From Streptomyces venezuelae (GTDB lineage Bacteria > Actinomycetota > Actinomycetes > Streptomycetales > Streptomycetaceae): a DNA stretch of 64,000 nucleotides. The position numbers and the translations under genes were made by a program. Below are positions 16,695-25,709 of this stretch, piece after piece. Each line of letters starts with the position of its first letter. Positions within the stretch are counted from its first letter, which is position 1. The stretch spans positions 1,860,001 through 1,924,000 of the forward strand of contig NZ_CP029191.1 of assembly GCF_008642335.1 (NCBI RefSeq). The letters run 5' to 3'. Below the pieces are notes generated by a model. The model saw nothing but the letters and a program-made list of their open reading frames with translations. It was not told the origin of the DNA and searched no databases.

Positions 16695-18118
16695 GCGGCA
16701 CCGCCGCGCGACTCTCCCGGCCGCCCGTCCTGACCGCCCTCACCGCCCTGACCGCCCTGACCGCCCTCACCGCCCTGCCCGCCGAAGCCGGCCGCGTACT
16801 CCCTTACGAAGGCGCACAGCGCGATGACCGTGCCGCGCAGCTCCGAGAAGAGGACGCGCTCGTTCGGGGCGTGCAGATTGCACATGCTGTCCTGCGCGCC
16901 GAAGAGCAGCACCTCGGCGCCGGGGGCCGCCTTGGCGAGCCCGTTGACGAGCGGAATGGACCCGCCGGTCGCCACGTACGAGGCGTCCTGCCCCCAGCCC
17001 TCCCGCAGGGCGGCGAGCGCGGCGCGGTGGGCGGGGCCCCCGGTGGCGGCCTCGAAGCCGGGCCCGGTGTCGCCGGGCGTGACGGTGAGCGGAACGCCGA
17101 AGGGCCTGAGGGAGCGCAGGTGCTCGACGAGCCTGTGCTGCGCCTCCCTCGGGTCCTGCCTCGGGTGGAAGCGGAGGTTCAGTTTGGCTCTGGCGTGCGG
17201 CACCACGGCGGAGGCGGCGTGCTGCACGCCGGGCGCGTCCAGACCGATGACGGTGATCGCGGGCCCGCTCCACAGCCGTTCGCCGAGGCTGCCGCTGCCC
17301 ACGAGCGGCACGCCCTCGCGTACGCCCGCGAGCGAGCGGAACTCTTCCTCTGTGTACGAGGTGCCGGTCCACTCCTCGCGTCGCAGCCCTTCGACGGCGA
17401 CGTCTCCGTGGACGTCGTGCAGGGTGGCGAGGGCCTTGAGGAGGACGAGCAGCGCGTCGGGGGCCGCGCCGCCGAACTCGCCGCTGTGGCGCGGCTCGTC
17501 GAGGGTGCGGACCTCGACGGTCACCTCGGCGGCGCCGCGCAGTCCGGTGGTGAGGGTGGGGGTGCCGGGGCGCAGGTTGCCGAGGTCGGCGATGACCATG
17601 GCGTCGCAGGCGAACCGATCCGGGTCGGTGGGCGGGTAGTCGTCGAAGGAGCCCCCGTACTCCTCCTGTCCCTCGATGACGAACTTGACCCCGACCGGCG
17701 GCCGCCCCTCGTAGGCCCGCACCATCCCGAGGTGCGCGATCACGTTGGACTTGTCGTCCGCGATGCCCCGGGCGCGCAGCCCGCCCTCGACCGGCGTGGG
17801 CTCGAAGGGCGGGGACTTCCAGAGCGACGCGTCGCCGGGCGGCTGCACGTCGTAGTGGCCGTAGAGCAGGACGGTCGGCGCGTCCGGCGACGGGGGCGGG
17901 ATCTCCCCGTAGATCACGGGGGCGGTGTCCGGCAGGTCGAGCCGCTCGACGTGCGGGACACCGGCGTCGCGCAGCAGCCCGGCCACCAGGTCGTGCGCCT
18001 CCTCGACCGGCCCGGCGGGGAAGCCGGGGAACGCGATCGAGGGGATCGCGGCGAGCCGTTCCAGGTCGGCGCGGAGTCCGTCCATCAGACCGTCGACGGT
18101 GGCTTCGAAAGACGTCAT
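16691..18118 (-). CDS. M20 family metallopeptidase / dipeptidase
   Basis: 475 residues. Metal and active-site motifs are in the expected order: LLYGHYDVQPP (H88, D90), RGIADDKSN (D121), IEGQEEYGG (catalytic E152, metal E153), an Asp in VIADLGNL, and FGAQDSMCNLHAPNE with the final metal His. This is the M20 subgroup called dipeptidase, close to PepV/CNDP-like enzymes, usually about 450-470 residues. The last ~25 residues are a GGQGGEGG-type tail encoded by 9-bp repeats (about 16731-16780) and are probably disordered. First gene of a coupled pair with the YfcC carrier. Confidence 0.92.
   Translation of the reverse strand: MTSFEATVDGLMDGLRADLERLAAIPSIAFPGFPAGPVEEAHDLVAGLLRDAGVPHVERLDLPDTAPVIYGEIPPPSPDAPTVLLYGHYDVQPPGDASLWKSPPFEPTPVEGGLRARGIADDKSNVIAHLGMVRAYEGRPPVGVKFVIEGQEEYGGSFDDYPPTDPDRFACDAMVIADLGNLRPGTPTLTTGLRGAAEVTVEVRTLDEPRHSGEFGGAAPDALLVLLKALATLHDVHGDVAVEGLRREEWTGTSYTEEEFRSLAGVREGVPLVGSGSLGERLWSGPAITVIGLDAPGVQHAASAVVPHARAKLNLRFHPRQDPREAQHRLVEHLRSLRPFGVPLTVTPGDTGPGFEAATGGPAHRAALAALREGWGQDASYVATGGSIPLVNGLAKAAPGAEVLLFGAQDSMCNLHAPNERVLFSELRGTVIALCAFVREYAAGFGGQGGEGGQGGQGGEGGQDGRPGESRGGAA
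16731..16780. repeat. 9-bp repeats coding for Gly-Gly-Gln/Glu tail
   Basis: CCGCCCTGA / CCGCCCTCA units follow each other about five times on the top strand. They encode the GGQ/GGE tail of the M20 dipeptidase and lie just before the overlap with the YfcC start codon. Confidence 0.75.
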
Positions 18119-18249
18119 GGGCAGCGCTCCCGGGAGTGGCGACCGATTTGATGCGATCGGTCCGCATTATCGGCGGCCGGGCTCAGCGGATTCCGGACGG
18201 CTCGCCGGGAGGCAGACATGCCGCACCGAAGCCGGACTAAGGTCGACAC

Positions 18250-18684
18250 ATGGCTTCGGAGACTTCAGGGGACGGCGGCCGGGGCGCCGCGCCGGGCGGT
18301 GGTTCGACGGGGGAGGGTTCCGTGCGGGTCGATGCGTGGATCTGGTCGGTCCGTCTCGCCAAGACCCGTTCGGCGGGCGCCGCCGCGTGCAAGGGCGGCC
18401 ACGTCCGGGTCAACGGGGAGCGCGTCAAGCCCGCGTACGGCCTGCACGTGGGCGACGAGGTGCGCGTACGCCAGGCCGGCGGCCGGGAGCGCATCGTCGT
18501 CGTGAAGCGCCTCATCCGCAAGCGCGTCGGCGCGCCCGTCGCCGTCGAGTGCTACGTCGACAACTCGCCGCCCCCGCCGCCCCGCGAGGCGGTCGCCCCC
18601 GCGGGCATCCGCGACCGCGGCACCGGCCGCCCCACGAAGCGGGACCGCCGCGAGATGGAGCGGCTGCGGGGAGCGGAGGGCTAG
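18250..18684 (+). CDS. S4-domain RNA-binding protein (Hsp15/HslR-like)
   Basis: 144 residues. After a Gly-rich N-terminus of about 24 residues, the S4 domain runs from VRVDAWIWSVRLAKTRS through GGHVRVNGERVKPAYGLHVGDEVRV, followed by a basic C-terminal tail (PTKRDRREMERLRGAEG). This layout fits the Hsp15 family; E. coli Hsp15 binds 50S subunits carrying nascent chains after heat shock. Divergent from the M20 gene (131-bp intergenic region 18119-18249). The actinobacterial homologue is constitutively present in many genomes, and heat regulation is not evident in the sequence. Confidence 0.88.
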   Translation: MASETSGDGGRGAAPGGGSTGEGSVRVDAWIWSVRLAKTRSAGAAACKGGHVRVNGERVKPAYGLHVGDEVRVRQAGGRERIVVVKRLIRKRVGAPVAVECYVDNSPPPPPREAVAPAGIRDRGTGRPTKRDRREMERLRGAEG

Positions 18685-18715
18685 GAGCGTGGAGCTGGGG
18701 GCTATGGGATAGGGG

Positions 18716-19423
18716 CTAGAGGGCCACCGGGACCGCCCGCACCCACGTGCCGTCCTCCGTCAGGTACGCGTCGACCTTCAGGCCCGCCTCCGTGAGCGCC
18801 GTCTCGAACTGCTCCCGGTCGAGGGGTCTGGCCCGGAACGTCTGGGTCCACTCGGCGTCCGGGAAGACGTACTCCGCGCGCACCTCGTTCACGCCGTCGC
18901 CGACCGGCGTCGCCGACACGATCCGCACCGTGTAGCCCCCCGGGTCGACCCGCTCTCTCGGCAGGTTCGTGTGGTAGTCCGCGCCCTCCCGCTGGATCAG
19001 CACGCAGCCCTGGTCCGTGACGTGGCTGCGGCAGACGCGCAGCATCCCGCGCCGGACGGCCTCGTCGCCCGTGTGCACGAGGAACGACGCGAGCATCACC
19101 ACGGGGAACTTCTCGTCCAGGTCGAGCTTCTCTATGGGGCTGCGGACCGTCCGCACCCCGCCGTCGAGCACGGCGACCTTCTCCAGCATCTCGGCGGACT
19201 CGTCCACGGCCGTGACCCGGAAGCCCCGCTCCAGGAGCGGGCGGGTCACCCGGCCCGCACCACAGCCGAGTTCCAGGATGTGCGCCCCGGCGGGCGCCGC
19301 GGCCTCGATGACATCGGGCTCGTCCCCGACGGACAGGCGCGTGTACAGCTCGACCGCGCACCCGTCCGGCGTGATCGCGCCGGGTCCTGTCCCCTCGTAT
19401 CCCTCACGCATCTCCACGCTCAT
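18716..19423 (-). CDS. Class I SAM-dependent methyltransferase
   Basis: 235 residues with ATG at 19423 (MSVEMREGYE); the frame is open upstream, but that text overlaps the acyltransferase gene and looks like a shadow. An in-frame ATG at 19411 is an alternative start. Motif I, HILELGCGAGRVTRPLLE (about 48-65), and the following TAVDESAEMLEKV are typical of small-molecule SAM methyltransferases. The substrate is unknown. Convergent with the S4 protein gene, with 31 bp between stops containing short GGGGCTA repeats but no clear hairpin. Confidence 0.85.
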   Translation of the reverse strand: MSVEMREGYEGTGPGAITPDGCAVELYTRLSVGDEPDVIEAAAPAGAHILELGCGAGRVTRPLLERGFRVTAVDESAEMLEKVAVLDGGVRTVRSPIEKLDLDEKFPVVMLASFLVHTGDEAVRRGMLRVCRSHVTDQGCVLIQREGADYHTNLPRERVDPGGYTVRIVSATPVGDGVNEVRAEYVFPDAEWTQTFRARPLDREQFETALTEAGLKVDAYLTEDGTWVRAVPVAL

Positions 19424-19481
19424 GCCCGCCCAACGAAGCGTGCGGCACGTCCGGTTCCCGGCGCCCGCACCGTCCCGCCCG

Positions 19482-20474
19482 CTACAGCGGGAACCAGCCA
19501 TGCCCCGTGTACCAGTGGCCACCCGCCCGCACGTGGTCGCCGACGGCCCGCTCCACCCGCGTGCGCCTGGGAAGTTCGGCCACGGGAAGGTCCCGGTCGC
19601 CGAAGACGAAGCCGATCGGGTCGCCGTCCGACGGCTCCCGCCCATACCCCGCCGCGAGACGGAATCGCCGCTGGAAGCGGACGATGTTCGAGTCGTCGGG
19701 AAGGTAGGTCCGCAGCTGCGGGTCGAGCAGCCAGGAATGGCAGACGGCTGTCTCGAAACGTTCCTCGGGGAAGTGGCGGGCGAAGAACTCCCGCGCCAGG
19801 GACAGCGACCGGTCACAGGCCTCCGGCGTCAACGCGCCCCGGAAGTCGGTGATGTGGATGTTCAGGCACAGGTCCCCCGGTCCCGCCCGGTGCCCGGCCG
19901 CCGCGGCCGCGCCGCCCATGCGCTCGCCCAGCACGGCCCGCTGGAACTGCAGCCTCCCCAACTGGTACAGCTCGCCCCGGAAGTGCAGAGCGAGCCAGTC
20001 CGGCACGAGGAGCCCCCGGCTGCCGCGCGCCCTGCGGTGCACCGCCAGATGGCGCCCGAGGTCGGCGAGGGTGCGCCGCGAGACGTCGTCGGGGATGCCG
20101 CGTCCGCGGTGGTACGCGCGTACGTGCTCCAGCGCCGCCACGTACACGTACACGGAGAAGCAGCGCCCCAGCTCGCCCCACGCCTCGGGCAGCACGGGCG
20201 GCGCGGACAGCTGCCCTCCGACGACCTTTCCCATGTCGCGCACGACGGCGTCCGTGCACCGGTCGAGCAGCCAGCGCGCCTCCGGGTCCGCCCACAGCCG
20301 GCCGCGCAGCGCCACGAGCGGGTTGATGTCCTCGTGCGGCACGGCGAGGTCGAGGAGCACCTCCGGCAGCTCGTCGGCGTCCGGAAGCACCGCGGCGGCC
20401 TGCGGCTCACCCGCGTCCTCCAGCTCCCTCAGCCACGCGGCTAGGTTTTCGTCGGCCCTGAGCGCTTCCAGCAC
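19482..20474 (-). CDS. GNAT-like acyltransferase domain protein
   Basis: 330 residues from a GTG at 20474 with a GAGGGTG ribosome site; reading further upstream would cross the divergent DUF6343 gene. The C-terminal part (RSLSLAREFFARHFP, ETAVCHSWLLDPQL, YLPDDSNIVRFQRRF, IGFVFGDRDL) matches proteins annotated as acyltransferase-domain or DUF5596-type proteins in Streptomyces, with a GNAT-like C-terminal fold. The N-terminal half is helical. Substrate unknown. Its start is only 42 bp from that of the divergent DUF6343 gene, so both promoters share a compact region. Confidence 0.72.
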   Translation of the reverse strand: MLEALRADENLAAWLRELEDAGEPQAAAVLPDADELPEVLLDLAVPHEDINPLVALRGRLWADPEARWLLDRCTDAVVRDMGKVVGGQLSAPPVLPEAWGELGRCFSVYVYVAALEHVRAYHRGRGIPDDVSRRTLADLGRHLAVHRRARGSRGLLVPDWLALHFRGELYQLGRLQFQRAVLGERMGGAAAAAGHRAGPGDLCLNIHITDFRGALTPEACDRSLSLAREFFARHFPEERFETAVCHSWLLDPQLRTYLPDDSNIVRFQRRFRLAAGYGREPSDGDPIGFVFGDRDLPVAELPRRTRVERAVGDHVRAGGHWYTGHGWFPL

Positions 20475-20516
20475 GTTCCCACCCTCTTTATCCTGTAAAG
20501 GAGGAGATGACCTCAC

Positions 20517-20780
20517 ATGATGCGTACAGGCAGTGAACCGGTGACCGCGCGCAGTCCCCTGCGGATGCGTTTCTGGTTCAGCGTATGGGGCCTGGCCTGG
20601 GCCGTCTTCGGCACCGTGGCCTTCGCGCTCGCCGGCCGCACGGGGTGGGCCGCGGTGTGCGGGGCGCTGCTCGTCGTGATCGCCGCCGATATGGCGTGGG
20701 TCGTACACCGGATGCGGCAGGGCCCGCACTACCAGCCGGGCAGGGGCGTGCCGCCGTACGAACCGCCCGGCGCCCGGTAG
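20517..20780 (+). CDS. DUF6343 family small membrane protein
   Basis: 87 residues. Start at 20517 (ATG ATG, so the second Met at 20520 is equally possible) preceded by AAAGGAGGAG. SPLRMRFWFSVWGLAWAV leads into two hydrophobic segments (about residues 19-41 and 45-63), then a soluble tail HYQPGRGVPPYEPP. I recognise this as the streptomycete DUF6343 family of unknown function. The likely topology is two membrane passes. Its stop codon lies inside the arm of a strong terminator hairpin. Confidence 0.82.
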   Translation: MMRTGSEPVTARSPLRMRFWFSVWGLAWAVFGTVAFALAGRTGWAAVCGALLVVIAADMAWVVHRMRQGPHYQPGRGVPPYEPPGAR

Positions 20781-20796
20781 TCACCGGGCGCCGGGC
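20765..20796. terminator. Bidirectional hairpin terminator (DUF6343 / TPR gene)
   Basis: Perfect 14-bp inverted repeat: GCCCGGCGCCCGGT (20765-20778), loop AGTC, ACCGGGCGCCGGGC (20783-20796). It sits between two convergent stop codons and overlaps the DUF6343 stop. Confidence 0.75.
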
Positions 20797-20810
20797 AGGA
20801 CAGTGTGCGC

Positions 20811-21176
20811 CTACTCGTCGTCGAAGCGGGCCGCCGCCAGGTACTCGGGCTGCGGGTCGAGAGCGGCCGCGAGCCGGAAGTGGCGGCGCGCCTGCTCTGG
20901 CCGCGCGCCGCGTTGGTAGGTGCGGGCCAGCGCGAAGTGCGCGAACGCGTTGTCCGGCTCGCGCTCCAGGACGATGCTGAACTCCAGCTCGGCGGCGCGC
21001 AGTTGCGCGGCGGCGAAGAAGGCGCGGGCCCGCAGCAGACGGGCGGCCGTGTTCTCGGGGTGGGCGGCGATGACGGTGTCGAGCAGTTTCACCGCGCCGC
21101 GCGGATCCCGGGCGGCAAGAAGCTGCTCAGCCGCCCGGAAGTCGATGACATGGGTCTCCGGGGTGATTTCGGGCAC
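20811..21176 (-). CDS. Tetratricopeptide repeat protein
   Basis: 121 residues. Three TPR-like helical repeats can be read: AAEQLLAARDPRGAVKLLDTV, AARLLRARAFFAAAQLRAAE and AFAHFALARTYQRGARPEQAR, each ending in a Pro-containing turn such as HPENT, EPDNA and DPQPE. TPR units mediate protein contacts; no enzymatic part is present. Small stand-alone TPR proteins next to coaE are common in Streptomyces. The 124-bp gap to the coaE stop shows no hairpin that I can define. Confidence 0.88.
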   Translation of the reverse strand: MPEITPETHVIDFRAAEQLLAARDPRGAVKLLDTVIAAHPENTAARLLRARAFFAAAQLRAAELEFSIVLEREPDNAFAHFALARTYQRGARPEQARRHFRLAAALDPQPEYLAAARFDDE

Positions 21177-21300
21177 GCCGGGCTCCTTCCCTCGCTCCCC
21201 CGCGTCAACGCCCGCCGCACCCCGGCCTATTCCGCACGCACGGGAACACGTGCCCCACGCGCGCGTGGCGATCTCTCCCGTGCCGACCGCTGTGCGGGTG

Positions 21301-21900
21301 CTACGCGCGTGCCCTGCGTTCCAGGTCCGCCCAGACCTCAGCGACCCGCTTCGGGAGACCTTCCAGCGGGCCGTCGTTGTCGATCACGATGTCCGCGATC
21401 TCCAGGCGCTTCTCGCGGGTGGCCTGGGCTGCCATCCGCGCGCGGGCGTCCTCTTCGCTCATGCCACGCAGGCGCACCAGGCGGTCCAGCTGGGTGGCGG
21501 GGCTCGCGTCGACGACGATCACGAGGTCGTAGAGCGGCGCGAGGCCGTTCTCGGTGAGGAGGGGCACGTCGTGGACGACGACGGCGTCGCCGGACGCGGC
21601 CTGTTCGAGCTCGGCGGAGCGGGCGCCCACCAGGGGGTGCACGATCGCGTTGAGCGCGGCCAGCTTCTCGGCGTCCGCGAAGACGACCGCGCCCAGCTTC
21701 GGCCGGTCGAGCGAGCCGTCCGGAGCGAGGACGTCCGCGCCGAAAGCCTCGACGACGGCCGCCAGACCGGGAGTTCCGGGCTCCACGACTTCCCGCGCGA
21801 TCTTGTCCGCGTCGATCAACACGGCACCCGCCGCGACGAGCAGCCGCGACACCTCACTCTTACCGGCACCGATGCCGCCGGTCAGGCCAACTTTCAGCAT
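21301..21900 (-). CDS. coaE: Dephospho-CoA kinase
   Basis: 199 residues. Walker [18 protein letters not shown] (5-21), the conserved [13 protein letters not shown] block, and [17 protein letters not shown] with [15 protein letters not shown] in the lid are diagnostic of CoaE, which phosphorylates the 3'-OH of dephospho-CoA in the last step of CoA synthesis. Length is normal (about 200). It is on the same strand as the PAC2 gene 23 bp upstream, so these may be co-transcribed. Confidence 0.97.
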   Translation of the reverse strand: MLKVGLTGGIGAGKSEVSRLLVAAGAVLIDADKIAREVVEPGTPGLAAVVEAFGADVLAPDGSLDRPKLGAVVFADAEKLAALNAIVHPLVGARSAELEQAASGDAVVVHDVPLLTENGLAPLYDLVIVVDASPATQLDRLVRLRGMSEEDARARMAAQATREKRLEIADIVIDNDGPLEGLPKRVAEVWADLERRARA

Positions 21901-21923
21901 GCACGGAAGCCTAGGGCCTGGCC

Positions 21924-22862
21924 CTACGCGTCGCCCTCGCGCTCGGCGAGGAAGCGTTCGAAGTCACGGCCGATCTCGTCCGCCGACGGGATGTCCACCG
22001 GCTCGGCGAGCATGTTGCCCCGCTCCTGCGCGCCCGCCGCGGCGTCGTACTGGTGCTCGAGGCCCTGGACGAGCGCGACGAGTTCCTCGTCGCCCTCCTG
22101 GATCTGCCGGTCGATCTCGGTCTGCGTCCGGTGCGCCTCGGTGCGCAGCCCGTGGGCGACGCTCGGCAGCACCAGTCCGGTAGCCCCCGTTATGGCCTCC
22201 AGGACCGTCAGGGCGGCGTCGGGGTACGCGGAGCGCGCGATGTAGTGCGGCACGTGCGCGGCGACGCCCAGCACGTCGTGGCCCGCCTCCAGGAGGCGGT
22301 ACTCGACGAGGGACGCGGCACTGCCCGGCACCTGCGCCTCGTCGAAGGGACTGCGGTGTCCCGGCACCAGGTCGGTGCGGTTGCCGTGCGGGGTGAGTCC
22401 TACGGGGCGGGTGTGCGGCACCCCCATGGGGATGCCGTGGAAGTTCACGGAGAGCCGCACGCCGAGCCGCTCCACGATCTGCTGGACGGCCGTCGCGAAC
22501 CGCTCCCACTCGACGTCGGGCTCGGGCCCGGAAAGCAGCAGGAAGGGCGCGCCGGTGGCGTCCTGGACGAGGCGGACGTCGAGCGTCGGCACTTCGTAGT
22601 CGCTCCAGCGGTCGCGCCGGAAGGTGAGCAGCGGGCGGCGGGCGCGGTAGTCCACGAGCCGGTCGTGGTCGAACCTGGCCACCACCTGCCCGGGCAGGCT
22701 GTCCGTGAGCCGCTCGACGATCTGGTCGCCGGTTTCGCCCGCGTCGATGTATCCGTCGAAGTGGTAGAGCATGACAAGTCCGGCCGACTCCTGGGCGAGC
22801 GCCATGTCGACGACGGCGAGGCCCTTCGGCTCCCATGCGTACAAACCCTGCGGATCAAGCAC
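21924..22862 (-). CDS. PAC2 family protein
   Basis: 312 residues. [23 protein letters not shown] near the N-terminus (here [17 protein letters not shown]), a [19 protein letters not shown] block, and the central [13 protein letters not shown] and [13 protein letters not shown] segments are those of the actinobacterial PAC2 (proteasome assembly chaperone 2-like) family. A role with the bacterial proteasome is assumed from the family name but not shown by this sequence. The C-terminal part ([21 protein letters not shown]) looks like coiled coil. Upstream of coaE on the same strand. Confidence 0.92.
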   Translation of the reverse strand: MLDPQGLYAWEPKGLAVVDMALAQESAGLVMLYHFDGYIDAGETGDQIVERLTDSLPGQVVARFDHDRLVDYRARRPLLTFRRDRWSDYEVPTLDVRLVQDATGAPFLLLSGPEPDVEWERFATAVQQIVERLGVRLSVNFHGIPMGVPHTRPVGLTPHGNRTDLVPGHRSPFDEAQVPGSAASLVEYRLLEAGHDVLGVAAHVPHYIARSAYPDAALTVLEAITGATGLVLPSVAHGLRTEAHRTQTEIDRQIQEGDEELVALVQGLEHQYDAAAGAQERGNMLAEPVDIPSADEIGRDFERFLAEREGDA

Positions 22863-22965
22863 TGTGACCGCTCCTCCTCGTGTTCGTAGTGGAGAACACG
22901 CGCAGCGTCACGGGCATTCCCGGCCTTCCTTGCCCAGTCGACGAGTTGAAGAGCTGGTCCATACC

Positions 22966-22994
22966 TTGACGCGGACATGCCCCGCCTCTACGTT
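22966..22994 (+). promoter_or_regulatory. Predicted sigma-HrdB type promoter for beta-helix gene
   Basis: TTGACG (22966-22971), a 17-base spacer, then TACGTT (22989-22994). Transcription would start near 23001, about 70 bp before the ATG at 23074. A direct repeat GTTCATG (22992-22998 and 23011-23017) overlaps and follows the -10 and might be an operator. Confidence 0.45.
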
Positions 22995-23073
22995 CATGGG
23001 TACGTCCAGTGTTCATGTACAAGAACTTACTCAAGAACACACCTCAGCCTCAGCCGACGGGAAGGCCACCCCC

Positions 23074-24045
23074 ATGCGCACCCGACGCCCCCTGCTCACC
23101 GCCCTGTTCGCCACGACAGCCACCACCGCACTCCTGGCCGCGCCCTCCGCCGCGACCGCGTCATCCGCCCCGACGCGGACCATCGAGGTGTCCACGGCCG
23201 CCGAGCTGAAGGCGGCGCTGGGCGACGCCTCCCCCGGCGACACGATCCACGTCGCCGACGGAACGTACTCCGGGAACTTCAAGACCTCCGTGGCGGCGAG
23301 CGCCAACTCCCGCATCACGCTGACCGGTTCGTCGAAGGCGGTGCTCAAGGCGGGCGGCGGCTACGGCCTCCATCTGAACGGCGCCGCGTACTGGACGGTG
23401 AAGGGCCTCACCGTCACCGGCGGCCAGAAGGGCATCATGATCGACTCCGCGCGGGGCGTCGTCGTGGACACCGTCACCGTCCACGGCCTCGACATGGAAG
23501 GCGTCCACTTCCGCACGTCGAGCAGCGACGGCGTGATCAAGAACTCGCGGATCTACGACACCGGGAACGACGACCGCGGCATGGGAGAGGGCGTCTACGT
23601 AGGCACCGCCAACACGCTCTCCGACAAGAGCGACCGCGTCCAGATCCTCGGCAACACCATCGGCCCGGACGTGGGCGGCGAGGCGGTCGACCTCAAGGAG
23701 GGCACCACCGGCGGCAAGGTCTCGGGCAACACGTTCGACGGCAGGGGCCTGACCGGCAACCATTACGACGACTCGTGGATCGACGTGAAGGGCAACAACT
23801 ACGTCATCGAGAACAACACGGGCAAGAACACCACGAACAACGGCTACGAAACCCACTCCCAGCAGTCCGGCTGGGGCTGCGGCACGGTCTTCCGCGCCAA
23901 CAGGTCCACCCTGACGGGCGCCACGGGCGACAAACAACTGGCCATCAACGTGACGAACCAGAGCACGTCGTGCAAGACGACGGTCTACGCGAGCAACACG
24001 GTGACGGGCGGCAGGGGCCTGACGAACATCCCGGTGACCCCCTAG
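23074..24045 (+). CDS. Secreted right-handed parallel beta-helix protein (pectate lyase-like)
   Basis: 323 residues from ATG 23074. Residues about 1-31 form a signal peptide with an Ala-rich core. The first helix turns begin TIEVSTAAELKAALGDASPGDTIHVADGTY, the standard opening of bacterial beta-helix lyase-type proteins, and regular coils follow (GLTVTGGQKGIMIDSARG, GVIKNSRIYDTG, VQILGNTIG). A family of streptomycete proteins with this profile is annotated as right-handed parallel beta-helix repeat protein. The catalytic Lys/Arg of a true pectate lyase cannot be placed by eye. Two Cys near the C-terminus (GWGCGTVF, TSCKTT) may form a disulfide. Confidence 0.85.
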   Translation: MRTRRPLLTALFATTATTALLAAPSAATASSAPTRTIEVSTAAELKAALGDASPGDTIHVADGTYSGNFKTSVAASANSRITLTGSSKAVLKAGGGYGLHLNGAAYWTVKGLTVTGGQKGIMIDSARGVVVDTVTVHGLDMEGVHFRTSSSDGVIKNSRIYDTGNDDRGMGEGVYVGTANTLSDKSDRVQILGNTIGPDVGGEAVDLKEGTTGGKVSGNTFDGRGLTGNHYDDSWIDVKGNNYVIENNTGKNTTNNGYETHSQQSGWGCGTVFRANRSTLTGATGDKQLAINVTNQSTSCKTTVYASNTVTGGRGLTNIPVTP

Positions 24046-24066
24046 AAGCAGGTCCCGAAGGGACAA

Positions 24067-24095
24067 GCTTTTAGGGGCGCGGGGAACTGCGCGCC
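24067..24095. repeat. Single dispersed copy of intergenic repeat (related to 33.7 kb array)
   Basis: GCTTTTAGGGGCGCGGGGAA, continuing CTGCGC, is an exact reverse complement of the core of the tandem array at 33751-33972 over about 26 bases. It lies just after the beta-helix gene stop. Confidence 0.8.
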
Positions 24096-24131
24096 CAGCC
24101 CCCACCGAACCGGCACCCGAAAACACAGAAG

Positions 24132-24165
24132 CGGGCCCGCACCTCCGAAGAGGTACGGGCCCGCA
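24132..24165. terminator. Bidirectional hairpin terminator (beta-helix gene / rpsA)
   Basis: GCGGGCCCGCACCTC, loop CGAA, GAGGTACGGGCCCGC: a 15-bp stem with a single mismatch and a stable tetraloop between convergent genes. Confidence 0.8.
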
Positions 24166-24200
24166 ACGTTCAACTACCGCCTAGAGAGAGCGACGCGAGG

Positions 24201-25709
24201 TCAGCTCTGACCGCCGGCGAGCTTCTCACGCAGCGCGGCAAGCGCCTCGTCGGAAGCAAGGGCGCCGGAGTTGTCGTCCGACTCCGAGGAGTACGAACCG
24301 CCGCCACCGGTACCGGCGGACGGGGCCGCGCCGGCCGGAGCCGCCGCACCCTCGGCCTCGGCCTGGGCGTCCGCCTCGCGGGACTTGATGACCTGGGCCT
24401 GGTGCTGCTCGAAGCGCTGCTGCGCCTCGGCGTACTGGCCCTCCCAAGCCTCGCGCTGGGTCTCGAAGCCCTCGAGCCAGTCGTTCGTCTCGGGGTCGAA
24501 GCCCTCGGGGTAGATGTAGTTGCCCTGGTCGTCGTAGGACGCGGCCATGCCGTACAGGGTCGGGTCGAACTCGACGGCCGACGGGTCGGCGCCGAAGGAC
24601 TCGTTGGCCTGCTTCAGCGACAGCGAGATCCGGCGACGCTCGAGGTCGATGTCGATGACCTTGACGAAGATCTCGTCGTTGACCTGGACGACCTGCTCCG
24701 GGATCTCCACGTGGCGCTCGGCCAGCTCGGAGATGTGGACCAGGCCCTCGATGCCCTCGTCGACGCGCACGAACGCACCGAACGGAACGAGCTTGGTGAC
24801 CTTACCGGGAACGACCTGCCCGATCTGGTGCGTGCGGGCGAACTGCTGCCACGGGTCTTCCTGCGTCGCCTTGAGCGACAGGGAGACACGCTCGCGGTCC
24901 ATGTCCACGTCGAGAACCTCGACGGTGACTTCCTGGCCGACCTCGACAACCTCGGAGGGGTGGTCGATGTGCTTCCAGGAGAGCTCGGAGACGTGGACGA
25001 GACCGTCGACGCCGCCGAGGTCCACGAACGCACCGAAGTTGACGATCGAGGAAACGACGCCGGAGCGGACCTGGCCCTTCTGCAGGGTCGTGAGGAAGGT
25101 CTGGCGGACCTCGCTCTGGGTCTGCTCGAGCCAGGCACGGCGGGACAGGACCACGTTGTTGCGGTTCTTGTCCAGCTCGATGATCTTGGCCTCGAGCTCC
25201 TTGCCCACGTAGGGCTGAAGGTCGCGGACGCGGCGCATCTCGACGAGGGAGGCCGGCAGGAAGCCACGGAGGCCGATGTCGAGGATGAGACCACCCTTGA
25301 CGACCTCGATGACGGTACCGGTGACGATGCCGTCTTCTTCCTTGATCTTCTCGATCGTGCCCCAGGCACGCTCGTACTGAGCGCGCTTCTTGGACAGGAT
25401 CAGACGGCCTTCCTTGTCCTCCTTCTGGAGAACCAGGGCCTCGATCTCGTCACCGACGGCGACGACCTCGTTCGGGTCGACGTCGTGCTTGATGGAGAGC
25501 TCGCGGCTGGGGATGACGCCTTCGGTCTTGTAACCGATGTCGAGCAGGACCTCGTCCCGGTCGACCTTCACGATGACGCCGTCGACGATGTCGCCGTCGT
25601 TGAAGTACTTGATCGTCTCGTCGATCGCGGCGAGGAAGGCTTCCTCGTTACCGATGTCGTTGACCGCTACCTGCGGAGTGGTGGCGGTGGTCTCGGTGCT
25701 GCTCGTCAT
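24201..25709 (-). CDS. rpsA: 30S ribosomal protein S1
   Basis: 502 residues with ATG at 25709 (MTSSTETTATTPQVAVND). Four S1 (OB-fold) repeats can be read: GDIVDGVIVKVDRDEVLLDIGY, GIVTGTVIEVVKGGLILDIGL, RSGVVSSIVNFGAFVDLGGVDG and VPGKVTKLVPFGAFVRVDEG, each ending in a block such as LVHVSELSWKH. The C-terminal ~110 residues are acidic, Gly/Ala/Ser-rich and probably disordered, as in other actinobacterial S1 proteins, which have four rather than six repeats. S1 helps mRNA binding to the 30S subunit. Expression from the promoter at 25909-25937 gives a leader of about 190 bases. Confidence 0.97.
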   Translation of the reverse strand: MTSSTETTATTPQVAVNDIGNEEAFLAAIDETIKYFNDGDIVDGVIVKVDRDEVLLDIGYKTEGVIPSRELSIKHDVDPNEVVAVGDEIEALVLQKEDKEGRLILSKKRAQYERAWGTIEKIKEEDGIVTGTVIEVVKGGLILDIGLRGFLPASLVEMRRVRDLQPYVGKELEAKIIELDKNRNNVVLSRRAWLEQTQSEVRQTFLTTLQKGQVRSGVVSSIVNFGAFVDLGGVDGLVHVSELSWKHIDHPSEVVEVGQEVTVEVLDVDMDRERVSLSLKATQEDPWQQFARTHQIGQVVPGKVTKLVPFGAFVRVDEGIEGLVHISELAERHVEIPEQVVQVNDEIFVKVIDIDLERRRISLSLKQANESFGADPSAVEFDPTLYGMAASYDDQGNYIYPEGFDPETNDWLEGFETQREAWEGQYAEAQQRFEQHQAQVIKSREADAQAEAEGAAAPAGAAPSAGTGGGGSYSSESDDNSGALASDEALAALREKLAGGQS

